Of a DNA stretch of 64,000 nucleotides, positions 8,678-16,829 are shown piece after piece (position 1 is the first letter of the stretch; each line of letters opens with the position of its first letter). The position numbers were made by a program, and so were the translations under genes. The notes below the pieces were generated by a model that made no database searches, had not been told where the DNA came from, and saw only the letters and a list, made by a program, of their open reading frames with translations. The stretch covers positions 1,612,001 through 1,676,000 of the forward strand of contig NZ_SJJZ01000003.1 of NCBI RefSeq assembly GCF_004331345.1, read 5' to 3'. Source of the DNA: Kribbella soli (lineage in GTDB: Bacteria; Actinomycetota; Actinomycetes; Propionibacteriales; Kribbellaceae).

Positions 8678-9085
8678 CTAGTCATCCTCGGGCTCTGGCC
8701 TCACCACGTCATCTCGGGTCAGATTGCTGCGGTCATCGGCGGCCGAGAGTCGGTCGTCCTTCGAATCCATCCGGTCCAAACCCGCCGACATCCGTGCCTT
8801 GTGTCCAGGGCTGTAGTTCGCGTCACGAAGGAATGAATCGAGGCTGGCAGCCCTGTCGCGCTCATCGGCGACCGCGTCGCGGCCGTCAGCCGCCCTATCG
8901 CGCTCGTCGGCGGCCGCAATGATGGCTTGATTCTCCTGGTCGCGGCCCACCTGCGCAGACTCCCGGGCCTCGACGGCTTTCTCGCGCGTGTCCAACGCCG
9001 CGTCTCTCAAGTCAGCGTCGTGCTCGCGCCCATCGGCGCTACTTGAATCATCTGGCCGCGCTGAAGGTGTGGGTAGCTCGTCCAT
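8678..9085 (-). CDS. Highly charged coiled-coil repeat protein
   Basis: A 135-residue acidic and basic protein made largely of heptad-like repeats of the type ERDRAADGRDAVADERDRAA and RDAALDTREKAVEARES. Such repeats predict a long helix or coiled coil. Similar Arg-Asp repeat proteins occur in mycobacteria and related genera and are uncharacterised. I choose ATG 9085 because GAGGGAAG lies 7 bases upstream; the frame stays open to 9304, but that part lacks a good start and looks unrelated. It has no membrane segment. No function is assigned. Confidence 0.65.
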   Translation of the reverse strand: MDELPTPSARPDDSSSADGREHDADLRDAALDTREKAVEARESAQVGRDQENQAIIAAADERDRAADGRDAVADERDRAASLDSFLRDANYSPGHKARMSAGLDRMDSKDDRLSAADDRSNLTRDDVVRPEPEDD

Positions 9086-9496
9086 CGGCTTCCCTCTCAT
9101 CGGCAATGCGCGCTGCCTGCAGGCCACGAACTCGCTGCTCACGGTCACTGCCACTCGCACACTGCCCTCTGAGACTACGCCCGCAGCCGCCTCTCGGCGC
9201 TGAGCGGCATTTCCGAGTGCCTCACCCAACTCAGCCAGCCCCACGAAAGCAGCAGCGACGTCCGTGGCGTTGCCACCCGGGCCGGCCGTCGACCCATACT
9301 GCATCAGGCATCTGCAACTTGATCAGCACGACGTTCCTGAACGACTGACCCTGCAGAACCGCTGCCGCGTCAAGCCAACGCATCTACTGACGATCAGACC
9401 AGTTCCACCGTTCCTGCTCCCCCATGGCTGCTGCTACCCCATGACAAGAGAGTCATCAGCAGCGGACGCCTCTTGAACCCGGCCGAGAGAATCGCA
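9086..9496. other. Gene-free stretch
   Basis: About 410 bases between the coiled-coil gene and the methyltransferase stop. The reverse frame stays open over 9086-9304, reading DVAAAFVGLAELGEALG and so on, but shows no family resemblance or ribosome site. No RNA gene, repeat or operator was recognised here. Confidence 0.5.
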
Positions 9497-10525
9497 CTAC
9501 TTGTAGGCGACCGCTGCGCTCGCGGGACCGGTGAGGGGCAGAACCTCGACGTCGCGGAAGCCTGCCTGGCGGCACCACCCGGCGAAATCGGCGCCGGTGA
9601 AGTCGAACGCGTCACCGAACTCGATCAGCATGTTGAGTGACATCATCAGTCCGAATGCGTTCTCGCGCCGGGCGTTGTCGATCAGGTTCTCTATGACTAT
9701 GTAGGCGCCGCCGTCGGGGAGCGCCTCGTAGGCCGCCCGGATCAGCTGCAGTTTCCGCTCGAGGTTCCAGTCGTGGAGGATCAGGCCCATCGTTATCACG
9801 TCCGCTTTCGGAAGCGGGTCGGCAAAGAAGTCACCGGAGGCGATGCTGATGCGGTCGTCCAGGCCGGCTGCAGCGACCGCCCGCTCGGCGATCGGCGCTA
9901 CGACCGGAAGGTCGAAAGACGTCAAGCGCAGGTGTGGATGGTGACTGGCGAGCACGGCGCACAGCTGTCCGGTTGCGCCGCCTACGTCGCAGACGGTCTC
10001 ATAGCGTGAAAAGTCGAACGTCTCGGCGAGCGCGTGGAAGTTGCCGAGCGATATGCCCGTCATCCCGTCCATGAACTGCTCGAGTCGCGCCTCGTCCCTG
10101 TAGAGCTCCTCGAACACCGGCTTGCCAGTGTGCTTCACCTCGTTCTGCGGCTTGCCCGTCTTGAGCGCCTCTGTCAGGTCGCCCCAGAAGCCGTAGAGCC
10201 GTGCATTTGACATCTCGAGGATGCCGCCGATGTACGTGGAGCTTCGCTTGTCGAGGAAGGCCGCGGTTTCCGCGGTGTTGCAGTAGCGGCCTTCGCTTCC
10301 TTCCCCGTCGCGTTCGAGGAACCCGAGCGCGACGAGCGCGTCGAGGAAGTCGTGAATCCCGCGCGAATGAAGTCCAAGCGCCACGCGGATCGCCTCGGCG
10401 GTCATCGCGTCGTCGCTGAGCTCTGTGAAGAGTTCGAGCTCAACCGCCGAGAGGAGCGTCTTCGACGGCCAGAACCCCATGCCCACCTGCATTACGTGAG
10501 AGGGGTCAAGTTGGGTCTGCGCCAT
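9497..10525 (-). CDS. SAM-dependent O-methyltransferase (Methyltransf_2-like)
   Basis: A 342-residue two-domain methyltransferase. The N-terminal helical domain (residues 1 to about 100) carries the winged-helix dimerisation pattern, GIHDFLDALVALGFLERDG. The Rossmann domain has the SAM motif ETVCDVGGATGQL, then RLTSFDLPVVAP, DFFADPLPKADVITMGLILHDW with the usual catalytic His, and GAYIVIENLID. This is the plant-COMT/hydroxyneurosporene class, which methylates hydroxyls of small aromatic or polyketide substrates. Start is ATG 10525 with GGAG upstream; an in-frame extension to 10687 has no family similarity. No biosynthetic partners are adjacent. Confidence 0.85.
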   Translation of the reverse strand: MAQTQLDPSHVMQVGMGFWPSKTLLSAVELELFTELSDDAMTAEAIRVALGLHSRGIHDFLDALVALGFLERDGEGSEGRYCNTAETAAFLDKRSSTYIGGILEMSNARLYGFWGDLTEALKTGKPQNEVKHTGKPVFEELYRDEARLEQFMDGMTGISLGNFHALAETFDFSRYETVCDVGGATGQLCAVLASHHPHLRLTSFDLPVVAPIAERAVAAAGLDDRISIASGDFFADPLPKADVITMGLILHDWNLERKLQLIRAAYEALPDGGAYIVIENLIDNARRENAFGLMMSLNMLIEFGDAFDFTGADFAGWCRQAGFRDVEVLPLTGPASAAVAYK

Positions 10526-10690
10526 AGATTTCTCCGTTTCTGAGTCAGCGAGCAGCAGGGGCTCCGCGGAGGTCTGGTGTCTGGACAAACGCGCCGGACC
10601 TGTCACCCCGCTGTAGTCGCAGTGCACGTAATGCGGCGACGCGACCAGCTGCGCGTGCCGTGCGGCCGTCCCGCGGTCGGCTGCCATCGG

Positions 10691-11185
10691 CTAGCTCTTT
10701 GCGCGGCAGGCTTCGCCTTGGATTCGGGTGACGAAGTGGTCGGTCTCGAAGTGTTGGTTGAGGTAGGTGAAGCCGGTTGCGCCTTCGTAGCGGCCGGTGC
10801 CGCCGGTGAACTCCTGGGTGCCGCCGGCGTGGCCGAGGCCGGTGGCGGTGTCGATGTTGCCGATGCTGGTCTCGAGGGCCGTGAGCGTCGCCCCGTCCTT
10901 GAAGGCGTACGTGATCGTGCCGCTGACTGCGCGATAGCCGGGTGATGTCGACGGTGGATCGGCACGGGAGCCGAGAACGAACACGGTCTTCGCGTCGAAG
11001 CCGTGTTCACCGCGGACGGTGCCGATGACGCAGGCTTGGGCCGGGGGCGGGCAGCCCTCCGTGACGACCTTGTCGTAGATCGTCGCGTCGATCTGCCGGC
11101 AGCGGGGTGACGCGTTGGCCAGGGATGTGCTGACGACGGCGCAGGCACAGGCGATCGCGAACGCGGCGATGCGCAGGGATCTCAT
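10691..11185 (-). CDS. Secreted allene oxide cyclase-like barrel protein
   Basis: A 164-residue exported protein. Residues 1 to 25 form a Sec signal peptide: MRSLR, then the hydrophobic IAAFAIACACAVVSTSLANA. The mature part has four Cys residues that could form disulphides, and ends in GGTGRYEGATGFTYLNQHFE, the G-T-G-R-Y-x-x-A-x-G pattern of the allene oxide cyclase/dirigent-like beta barrel and DUF3224 relatives. Actinobacterial members have no proven reaction. It stands alone. Confidence 0.65.
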   Translation of the reverse strand: MRSLRIAAFAIACACAVVSTSLANASPRCRQIDATIYDKVVTEGCPPPAQACVIGTVRGEHGFDAKTVFVLGSRADPPSTSPGYRAVSGTITYAFKDGATLTALETSIGNIDTATGLGHAGGTQEFTGGTGRYEGATGFTYLNQHFETDHFVTRIQGEACRAKS

Positions 11186-11281
11186 CGGGCCTCCTGTTAA
11201 TGGGTGTCCGCGGCAGCTTAGGAACGGCGCCGAGCCGGTGGTACGGCCGATTCGAGGTGTTCTGCGCCAGTCCAGTCTCGA

Positions 11282-12688
11282 TCAGATAACGCGTCGCAGC
11301 GCGGCGAGTCCGTCCGGGATCCGGTCGGACGCGATGGCGCCGTACCCGAAGATGAAGCCGTTCGGGCCGGAGCGGTCGATCCCCCAGCGCGAGATCGTGC
11401 CAACACTCACGCCCGCCGCGAGAGCGCGCGCGGCAAGGACCGTGTCATCTGGTTGTCCGGGCGTGAGCAGCGCGGCCATATGCGTCCCGCCGATGGACTC
11501 GATCGGCTCGAGGATGCCGGCGAACTGCTCGCGCAGAGTGCCGATCAGCAAGTGATGCCGACGCTCGTACGCTCGCCGCATCCGCCGGATGTGGCGAGCC
11601 AGGCCGCCCTCCTCGATGAAGGCTGCGAGCGCGGCCTGCAGGTGGCCGGCGGTGCCGTAGTCGGCGACGAGCTTCGCGCGGCGCGCGGCTTCACCCAACG
11701 TCGCCGGAACGCCGAGAAACCCGACCCGCAGAGCCGGCAGCAGCGTCTTGGAGAACGACCCGACGTACAGGACGCGGCCCTCACTGTCGATCGCCTGCAG
11801 CGGCGTGAGCGGACGTCCGGTGAAGCGGAACTCCGAGTCGTAGTCGTCCTCGACGATCGCCGCGTCCTGCCGGGCGGCCCACGCGAGTAGCGCGGTACGG
11901 CGCGACTCGGACATCGGCATGCCGAGCGGAAACTGGTGCGACGGCGTCACGTAGACCATCCGCGCCTCAGCCGGGAGTTGGTCGACAACCAGACCCTCGC
12001 TGTCGACGGGCACCCCGACGACGCGGGCTCCGTGCGCGAGGAATCCTCGGTAGGCCGGCAGGTAACCGGGATCCTCGACTGCCACCGTGTCGCCCGGTTC
12101 GAGCAGAACGCGCGCGGCGATGTCGAACGCCTGCTGCGCACCAGTCGTAATCACGAGCTGCTCAGGCGCGGTCCGGACACCACGACTCACCACCAGATGT
12201 CGCGCGAGCACGTCACGCAGCCGGGCCGAGCCCGCCGGGTCGGCGTAGTTGACCTCGGTACGCATGCGCAGCTGGTCATTGAGTAGCGCTCGCCATCGTG
12301 CGAACGGGAACTGGGTGCGCCCGGGGATGCCGGGCGCGAAGTCGAATTCGGGTTCCGATCCGGCGAGATCCGGAACTGCGAGCTGCTCGGCGGCCCAGAT
12401 CGGCCGCGGCCGGAGCGGGGACGCGGCAGGTGCGACCGGCGCATGGCTGCGTCGCTCGGTGACGATCGTTCCGATTCCGGCGCGCGAGCGGATCAGCCCG
12501 TACGCGGCGAGCCGCTCGTACGCCGCGACCACCGTCGCCCGCGACACCGACAACCGGGCGGCGAGCTCACGAGAGGACGGCAGCACGGTTCCTGCGGGCA
12601 AGGCGTCGGTGCTGATTCGCTCGTACAGCTGTGCGTAGATCTGCTCAACCAGCCCGCCCTCCTCGCCCAGGTGCAGATGGAGATCCAT
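11282..12688 (-). CDS. MocR/PdxR-type regulator (GntR HTH fused to aminotransferase fold)
   Basis: A 468-residue regulator. Residues 1 to about 80 form a GntR winged helix (LPSSRELAARLSVSRATVVAAYERL). The rest is a fold-type I aminotransferase domain. The PLP lysine lies in YVGSFSKTLLPALRVGF, and DDYDSEFRF carries the PLP-contacting residues. MocR proteins bind PLP and usually control vitamin B6, amino-acid or GABA genes. The target is probably its own promoter or the neighbouring DUF1330 gene, which is read in the same direction 65 bases upstream. Confidence 0.88.
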   Translation of the reverse strand: MDLHLHLGEEGGLVEQIYAQLYERISTDALPAGTVLPSSRELAARLSVSRATVVAAYERLAAYGLIRSRAGIGTIVTERRSHAPVAPAASPLRPRPIWAAEQLAVPDLAGSEPEFDFAPGIPGRTQFPFARWRALLNDQLRMRTEVNYADPAGSARLRDVLARHLVVSRGVRTAPEQLVITTGAQQAFDIAARVLLEPGDTVAVEDPGYLPAYRGFLAHGARVVGVPVDSEGLVVDQLPAEARMVYVTPSHQFPLGMPMSESRRTALLAWAARQDAAIVEDDYDSEFRFTGRPLTPLQAIDSEGRVLYVGSFSKTLLPALRVGFLGVPATLGEAARRAKLVADYGTAGHLQAALAAFIEEGGLARHIRRMRRAYERRHHLLIGTLREQFAGILEPIESIGGTHMAALLTPGQPDDTVLAARALAAGVSVGTISRWGIDRSGPNGFIFGYGAIASDRIPDGLAALRRVI

Positions 12689-12753
12689 TCCGGCATTCTC
12701 GCCAACGGACCGCCTCAGGGTGAAGCGTCCTCTGCAGCGCGGGCGAGCCGAGG

Positions 12754-13047
12754 TCAGTCGATGCCTTCGACGATGCGGAAGTCGCGCTCGACGCCGTCGG
12801 CGAGGGCGACCAGGGCCTCCTGGTAGGCCGCACTCTCGCGCGCCGCGACGGCCTGCTCGAAGCTGTCGAACTCGACCACGACGGTGCGCTCGGCGATTCC
12901 GGCGTCGTGGGCGACGACCCGACCGCCACGGACGATGGTCCGCCCGCCCGCAGGACGGACGGCCAGACCGGCCAGCTTGTTGTAAGCCGCCAGCTTCTCA
13001 GGGTCTGAAATGGTGCGGTAAACGCTGACCCAGTAGCCCTTGGGCAT
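12754..13047 (-). CDS. DUF1330 protein
   Basis: A 97-residue dimeric ferredoxin-like alpha/beta barrel protein. MPKGYWVSVYRTISDPEKLA starts the domain, and RTVVVEFDSFEQAVAARES is the family's second half. The family is small and of unknown reaction, perhaps ring-cleavage or isomerase-like. Start is ATG 13047 with GGAGG upstream; a longer in-frame start at 13095 lacks support. It is divergent from the HxlR regulator, and the two operators in the gap likely control both. Confidence 0.8.
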   Translation of the reverse strand: MPKGYWVSVYRTISDPEKLAAYNKLAGLAVRPAGGRTIVRGGRVVAHDAGIAERTVVVEFDSFEQAVAARESAAYQEALVALADGVERDFRIVEGID

Positions 13048-13175
13048 GGAACCTCCAGTGTTGGGATGAGTGCATCTGAGCGTCGTGATCGCCATGGCGC
13101 CCGAGCAGCGCGCCGGCCTGGTCGGCGTACGGCGGTTCCGGCAGGGCTGTTTCGCGACATCGGCGCTCCCGTTGA

Positions 13176-13200
13176 GGTTGTTTTGAAATTCGAAACAACC
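13176..13200 (+). promoter_or_regulatory. HxlR operator 1 (12-bp inverted repeat)
   Basis: Arms GGTTGTTTTGAA and TTCGAAACAACC flank one A; the arms match except for one base. A possible -35, TTGAAA, lies inside (13183-13188), with GATGCT 17 bases on as a weak -10. The site is in the divergent gap between the DUF1330 and HxlR genes. Confidence 0.65.
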
Positions 13201-13212
13201 TCAGAGATGCTA

Positions 13213-13233
13213 GTGTTTCGAATAACGAAACAC
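13213..13233 (+). promoter_or_regulatory. HxlR operator 2 (8-bp perfect inverted repeat)
   Basis: GTGTTTCG, five bases, CGAAACAC. The core GTTTCGAA matches operator 1, and the centres are 35 bases apart. It abuts the AAGGAGG ribosome site of the HxlR gene, so binding would block transcription or early elongation. Autoregulation is inferred. Confidence 0.65.
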
Positions 13234-13243
13234 AAGGAGGGTC

Positions 13244-13597
13244 ATGCCGACGCCGCGCCCAGGAACACCGGTTCGTGGATCGACGACCGGCCGTCCGATC
13301 ATGGCCGCGATGGACCTTTTCGGTCGTCGGTGGGCGCTGCGCATTCTCTGGGAGCTGCGTGCGGGTCCACTCGGCGCCCGCGCGATGCTGGCACATTGCG
13401 AAGGAATGTCATCCAGCGTCCTCTACCAGCGACTTCGCGAACTCACGGCAAGCGGGATCATCGCCCCCTCAGCCGAAGGCTACGAGCTCACTCGCCTGGG
13501 GGCAGCACTCAGTCACGCCCTCCGACCGCTCGACGAATGGGCGATCACCTGGGCGCAGGCGCAAGAACAGAACGATCAGAATCCTGCGGACGCATGA
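13244..13597 (+). CDS. HxlR-family winged-helix regulator
   Basis: A 117-residue regulator with the HxlR fold. DLFGRRWALRILWELRAGPLGARAM is the N-terminal signature, and SSSVLYQRLRELTASGIIAP is the recognition helix region. It lacks the usual early Cys of redox-sensing HxlR members, so a small-molecule ligand is more likely. The start at ATG 13244 follows AAGGAGG closely. Two palindromes sharing GTTTCGAA lie just upstream and are its probable binding sites. Confidence 0.88.
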   Translation: MPTPRPGTPVRGSTTGRPIMAAMDLFGRRWALRILWELRAGPLGARAMLAHCEGMSSSVLYQRLRELTASGIIAPSAEGYELTRLGAALSHALRPLDEWAITWAQAQEQNDQNPADA

Positions 13598-13619
13598 AGG
13601 TCGAGCCGTTGACCGCCGG

Positions 13620-13835
13620 TCAGCCGATGGTTCGCTTGCTGACCTTGTACTCGTAGACATCGGTTCCGGCCTCGTCGATACCGAAGCTGATGATCCGTTT
13701 CGGGTGAATGCGGATGATGGCGCCATCGAACCCTGTCTGTGCGAGGTCGTGTGCCCAGGCGGAGTCGGTGGGCTCGGCGAGGCGCCCTAGCCGTTGTGTG
13801 GACAGGTACTCGAGTTCGGCCTCGGTGATGGACAT
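13620..13835 (-). pseudogene. PPOX-class (F420/FMN split barrel) protein with internal deletion
   Basis: The N-terminus MSITEAELEYLSTQRLGRLA and C-terminus IIRIHPKRIISFGIDEAGTD match the two ends of actinobacterial PPOX-class proteins of about 130 to 140 residues. The whole central barrel between them is missing, and only 15 unrelated residues remain. The frame is intact, so this is an in-frame deletion product of 71 residues that should not fold as a barrel. A GG-rich ribosome site remains. I treat it as a remnant. Confidence 0.55.
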
Positions 13836-13920
13836 GAGGTGCCTTTCCAGGGGTGGGATTTCAGTGCAGCAACGCCGGTCAGCGCAATCTGCACGATGGT
13901 GGACGCGCTCGTGTTTCCGT

Positions 13921-14889
13921 TCAGCCGGCGAGTCGGGGAAACAGGCGCCGCGCGTTGGCAGTCGTCAGCGACCGCCAGGTGGCTCCCTCGACCGGCGGCC
14001 TGGTGGCGTCGACGGTCGCGATGTGTGTGTCGGTAACCGGGGCTGGAGTCCAGCAGTAATCGCTGCCGAACAGCAGGCGGTCCGGGAGGGCGAGTTCGAG
14101 GAGCGCCGGAAGCTGGCGCGGGAAGGCTGGGCCGGCGATGTCGTAGTACAGGCGACGCAGTTGCTCCACGGCGTCGGGCGCGTCCGGCTGTGGTGAGCCC
14201 AGGAACTGCGTCATGAACTCGTTGATGCGGTCGGCCAGGACCGGCAACGCGCCACCGCAGTGCGGGACGATCACTGTCAGGTTCGGATATCGCTCGAGCA
14301 CTCCCGACATGAGCAGATCCGTCACGGTCCGCGCGGTGTCGAAGATGTACTCGACCATTGGGCGTGGCCGCCCGAGCGCCGACTGTTCCCAGCCCACCGG
14401 TGAGGTGGGATGCAGGAAGGCGACGGCCCGGCGTCGGTCCAGCTCCGCGAAGACCGGCTCGAAGCTGCCGTCCCCCAGGTACTTGCCGCGAGCATTGGTC
14501 ATCAGTACGACGCCATCCGCGCTGAGATCATCGAAGCTGTAGGCGATCTCTTCGAGGGCGCTCCCAACATCGGGCAGCGAGACAGACGCGAAGAACCCGA
14601 ACCGGTCCGGATGATCGGCGACCAGACCAGCGGCGTCCTCGTTGACTTCCCTGGCCAGCCTGCGGGCGCTGTCGTCATCTCCGAAGTGCACGCCCGGGGA
14701 GGACATCGACAGCAGAGCGGCCTGGATGGCGTTGCGGTCCATCAACTCCAGGTGTGCCTCAGGCGACCAGACCGGCCACCGGTCCATTCCGTCGGGATGG
14801 ACATGGCCGGCGGCGGTCGCCTGGCGGACGTACGACTCCGTGACGAAATGCGCGTGGACGTCGATGAATTGGGACTCAGATGACGTCAT
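13921..14889 (-). CDS. Amidohydrolase-2 family protein (ACMSD-like)
   Basis: A 322-residue metal-dependent hydrolase or decarboxylase. The metal motif H-x-H is in FIDVHAHF near the N-terminus. VIVPHCGGALPVLADR supplies a later His, and LLFGSDYCWTP the metal-binding Asp. These place it with 2-amino-3-carboxymuconate semialdehyde decarboxylase-like enzymes, which often decarboxylate aromatic acids. The start at ATG 14889 puts the first family residues at position 8; a long upstream extension would run through the SDR gene and is rejected. It follows the SDR gene by 40 bases and is likely co-transcribed. Confidence 0.85.
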   Translation of the reverse strand: MTSSESQFIDVHAHFVTESYVRQATAAGHVHPDGMDRWPVWSPEAHLELMDRNAIQAALLSMSSPGVHFGDDDSARRLAREVNEDAAGLVADHPDRFGFFASVSLPDVGSALEEIAYSFDDLSADGVVLMTNARGKYLGDGSFEPVFAELDRRRAVAFLHPTSPVGWEQSALGRPRPMVEYIFDTARTVTDLLMSGVLERYPNLTVIVPHCGGALPVLADRINEFMTQFLGSPQPDAPDAVEQLRRLYYDIAGPAFPRQLPALLELALPDRLLFGSDYCWTPAPVTDTHIATVDATRPPVEGATWRSLTTANARRLFPRLAG

Positions 14890-14929
14890 GGCGCCTGCGG
14901 CATATCGGTCATGACGGACGGGGGCGCGG

Positions 14930-15721
14930 TCATAGCGACTTGGCATACCGGTGGGCCAGTGAGGATTGGCTTCCTTGTGTGAGGAGAGCGCGCTCAGCCT
15001 GCTGTAGTCGGTCCAGCGCCTCGGGTCCGGACAACCCCGGCACACACACGGCTTCGCCTCGGGCCACCGCGACTGCGGTCGCAGTGGCGACGTCCTCGGC
15101 GGACATCGCGTCCGGGCGGTTGCGGTTGGCGCCGCCAGACCACTCGGTCGCAACCTGCCCCGGGCAGACCACCGTGGCCTGGACTCCAGTGCCGACCAGT
15201 TCGGTCGCCAGCGTGCGGGTGAACGCGACCGTCGCCGACTTCGCTGCGACATAGAGGGTACGGGCCGGCAGCGCGGCTGCGGTCACGCCCGAACTGAACG
15301 CCAGCAACGAGGCGATCGTCACGATGGAGCCGCCGCCCTTGGCCAACAGCGACGGCAGTACGGCGTGCGCGAGGGTGACCGGGGCAGTCGAGTTGAGCCG
15401 CCACAGCGCATCGACCTCGGCGGCGGACACATCGCGCAGCGGGGCATAGCCCGCAGCGCCGGCGTTCGAAATCAGCAGATCCATGTCGCCTGCCGCGGCC
15501 CGCTCGGCCGCGCCGGCCAGCCCGCCGGGAGTGGACAGATCGGCGACGAGGGTCTCCACCGAGGCACCGAACCTAGCGGTGCCGGCAGCAACCTCTTCGA
15601 GGCGATCACTCCGCCGCGCGAGCAGTACCAGGTCGTAGCCGCGCTCCGCGAAGGCCAGCGCCAACGCGGCACCGATTCCGCCGCTGGCGCCGGTGACCAA
15701 GGCCTTGGGTCGAGGTGTCAT
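14930..15721 (-). CDS. Short-chain dehydrogenase/reductase
   Basis: A 263-residue classical SDR. Cofactor motif TGASGGIGAA and the NAG stretch (LLISNAGAAG) are present. The catalytic Ser is in IVTIASLLAF, and YVAAKSA carries the Y-x-x-x-K pair. An Arg-rich patch after beta-2 (LLARRSDR) favours NADPH. Substrate is unknown. It is divergent from the MarR gene and shares the palindromic gap at 15738-15755, so it is the likely MarR target, with the amidohydrolase behind it. Confidence 0.87.
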   Translation of the reverse strand: MTPRPKALVTGASGGIGAALALAFAERGYDLVLLARRSDRLEEVAAGTARFGASVETLVADLSTPGGLAGAAERAAAGDMDLLISNAGAAGYAPLRDVSAAEVDALWRLNSTAPVTLAHAVLPSLLAKGGGSIVTIASLLAFSSGVTAAALPARTLYVAAKSATVAFTRTLATELVGTGVQATVVCPGQVATEWSGGANRNRPDAMSAEDVATATAVAVARGEAVCVPGLSGPEALDRLQQAERALLTQGSQSSLAHRYAKSL

Positions 15722-15737
15722 GGCAATGGACTATAGC

Positions 15738-15755
15738 ACTTGATATCTATCAAGT
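15738..15755 (+). promoter_or_regulatory. MarR operator, perfect 18-bp palindrome
   Basis: ACTTGATA-TC-TATCAAGT in the 68-base divergent gap between the SDR and MarR genes. Length and AT-rich half-sites fit MarR dimers. A further ACTTGAT half-site follows at 15756, so a second dimer could load. Confidence 0.7.
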
Positions 15756-15789
15756 ACTTGATGCTTCGCAGGTGCAATAGAGTGAGTCC

Positions 15790-16263
15790 ATGAACACGTC
15801 CCGCTCGACGACCGATGACCCTGACACGCTGGATCGTGTGACCTGGGCGTTGCGGAGGGCGGATCTGGCCATGCAGGCGGTGAAGGAGCCGCCGTTGCGC
15901 GCAGTAGGCATGTCCGGCTCGAACTACGCCGTGCTGATGACCCTGCGGACCACGCCTGGCATCACCGGAGCCGAACTCGCCCGCCTGGTCGGCATCACGC
16001 CGCAGGCGGTAGCTCTCCTGACGGCCAAGCTGATTGAGCGAGGGCTGATCGAACGGCGATTGCATCCCCGGCACCGCAGCGTGCAGGAGCTTCACCTCAC
16101 CGAGAACGGCCACGCGGAACTCGAGAAGGCCGAACGCATCATCAGCGACCTGGAAAGACACGTCCGCGAGTCCCTCGGCCCCCAGCGGTACGGCCAACTC
16201 CGCAAGCTCCTCGGCCAGGTCATCCAAGCGCTCCCTGAGTGGACTCCCCCGGAACCATCCTGA
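15790..16263 (+). CDS. MarR-family regulator
   Basis: A 157-residue winged-helix dimer. The HTH is GITGAELARLVGITPQAVALLTAKLIERGLIERR, followed by the wing HPRHRSVQELHLTENG. It is flanked by dimerisation helices at both ends. It probably represses the divergent SDR/amidohydrolase pair and itself through the 15738-15755 palindrome, with release by a small aromatic acid or similar ligand, as is usual for the family. Confidence 0.88.
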   Translation: MNTSRSTTDDPDTLDRVTWALRRADLAMQAVKEPPLRAVGMSGSNYAVLMTLRTTPGITGAELARLVGITPQAVALLTAKLIERGLIERRLHPRHRSVQELHLTENGHAELEKAERIISDLERHVRESLGPQRYGQLRKLLGQVIQALPEWTPPEPS

Positions 16264-16347
16264 CGAGCAACTTCGAGCAAGCAGGTGAGGGACCTCTGTG
16301 GCGTGGATGAGGGTTCCTCGCAGGGGAATGTCTCCTGTTGCCTGTGA

Positions 16348-16689
16348 CTACTTGTCTGCGGCGGCGAAGACCTGCTTGGCCACGCTCATCGCCGACATGG
16401 CCTTGGGCCAGCCGCAATAGAAGGCCAGATGGGTGATGGCCTCGATGAGCTCGCTCTCGGTGGCGCCGTTCCGTTTGGCGTAGTCGAGGTGGAAGACGAG
16501 CTGCTCGGTGTTGCCGCCTGCGGTCAGCGCGGCGACCGTGATGAGACTGCGCTCCTTGGCGCCTAGCTCGCTGCGCTCCCAGACCTCACCGAAGAGCACA
16601 TCGTCGGTAAAGCGGACGAGCCCCGGGGCGAACTCACCGAACATCTTCTGCGCGCCAGACGGTTCCTGACCGGCGTTGGTGTCGGACAT
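16348..16689 (-). CDS. Carboxymuconolactone decarboxylase-family (AhpD-like) protein
   Basis: A 113-residue all-helical protein. ERSLITVAALTAGGNTEQLVFHL is the CMD core, but the peroxidase C-x-x-C of AhpD is absent, so it resembles gamma-carboxymuconolactone decarboxylase homologues of unknown substrate. LAFYCGWPKAMSAM is the conserved C-terminal helix. It is divergent from the first MmyB-like regulator across a 140-base gap and is the likely regulated partner. Confidence 0.85.
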   Translation of the reverse strand: MSDTNAGQEPSGAQKMFGEFAPGLVRFTDDVLFGEVWERSELGAKERSLITVAALTAGGNTEQLVFHLDYAKRNGATESELIEAITHLAFYCGWPKAMSAMSVAKQVFAAADK

Positions 16690-16774
16690 GCTGCATCTCC
16701 TCGTCGTCGGTCCAGGACGTCATGGTGTCGGTTCCTTCCGGCGTTCCATCTTTGTGTGCTTGGCCGAAACGGAA

Positions 16775-16796
16775 CAGGGAGGGAACTGTCCCCCTT
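16775..16796 (+). promoter_or_regulatory. AGGGAGGGA...TCCC element before XRE regulator 1
   Basis: The stretch holds AGGGAGGGAACTGTCCCCCT. A related element, AGGGAGGGACAGAACTCTCC, precedes the paralogous regulator at 17961. Both contain GGGA and TCCC half-sites in inverted order, and both lie 35 to 60 bases before a start codon. A shared autoregulatory operator is inferred. Confidence 0.45.
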
Positions 16797-16829
16797 ACAC
16801 GAGCCGCGTCGGATGTCATCGTGGAGCAC

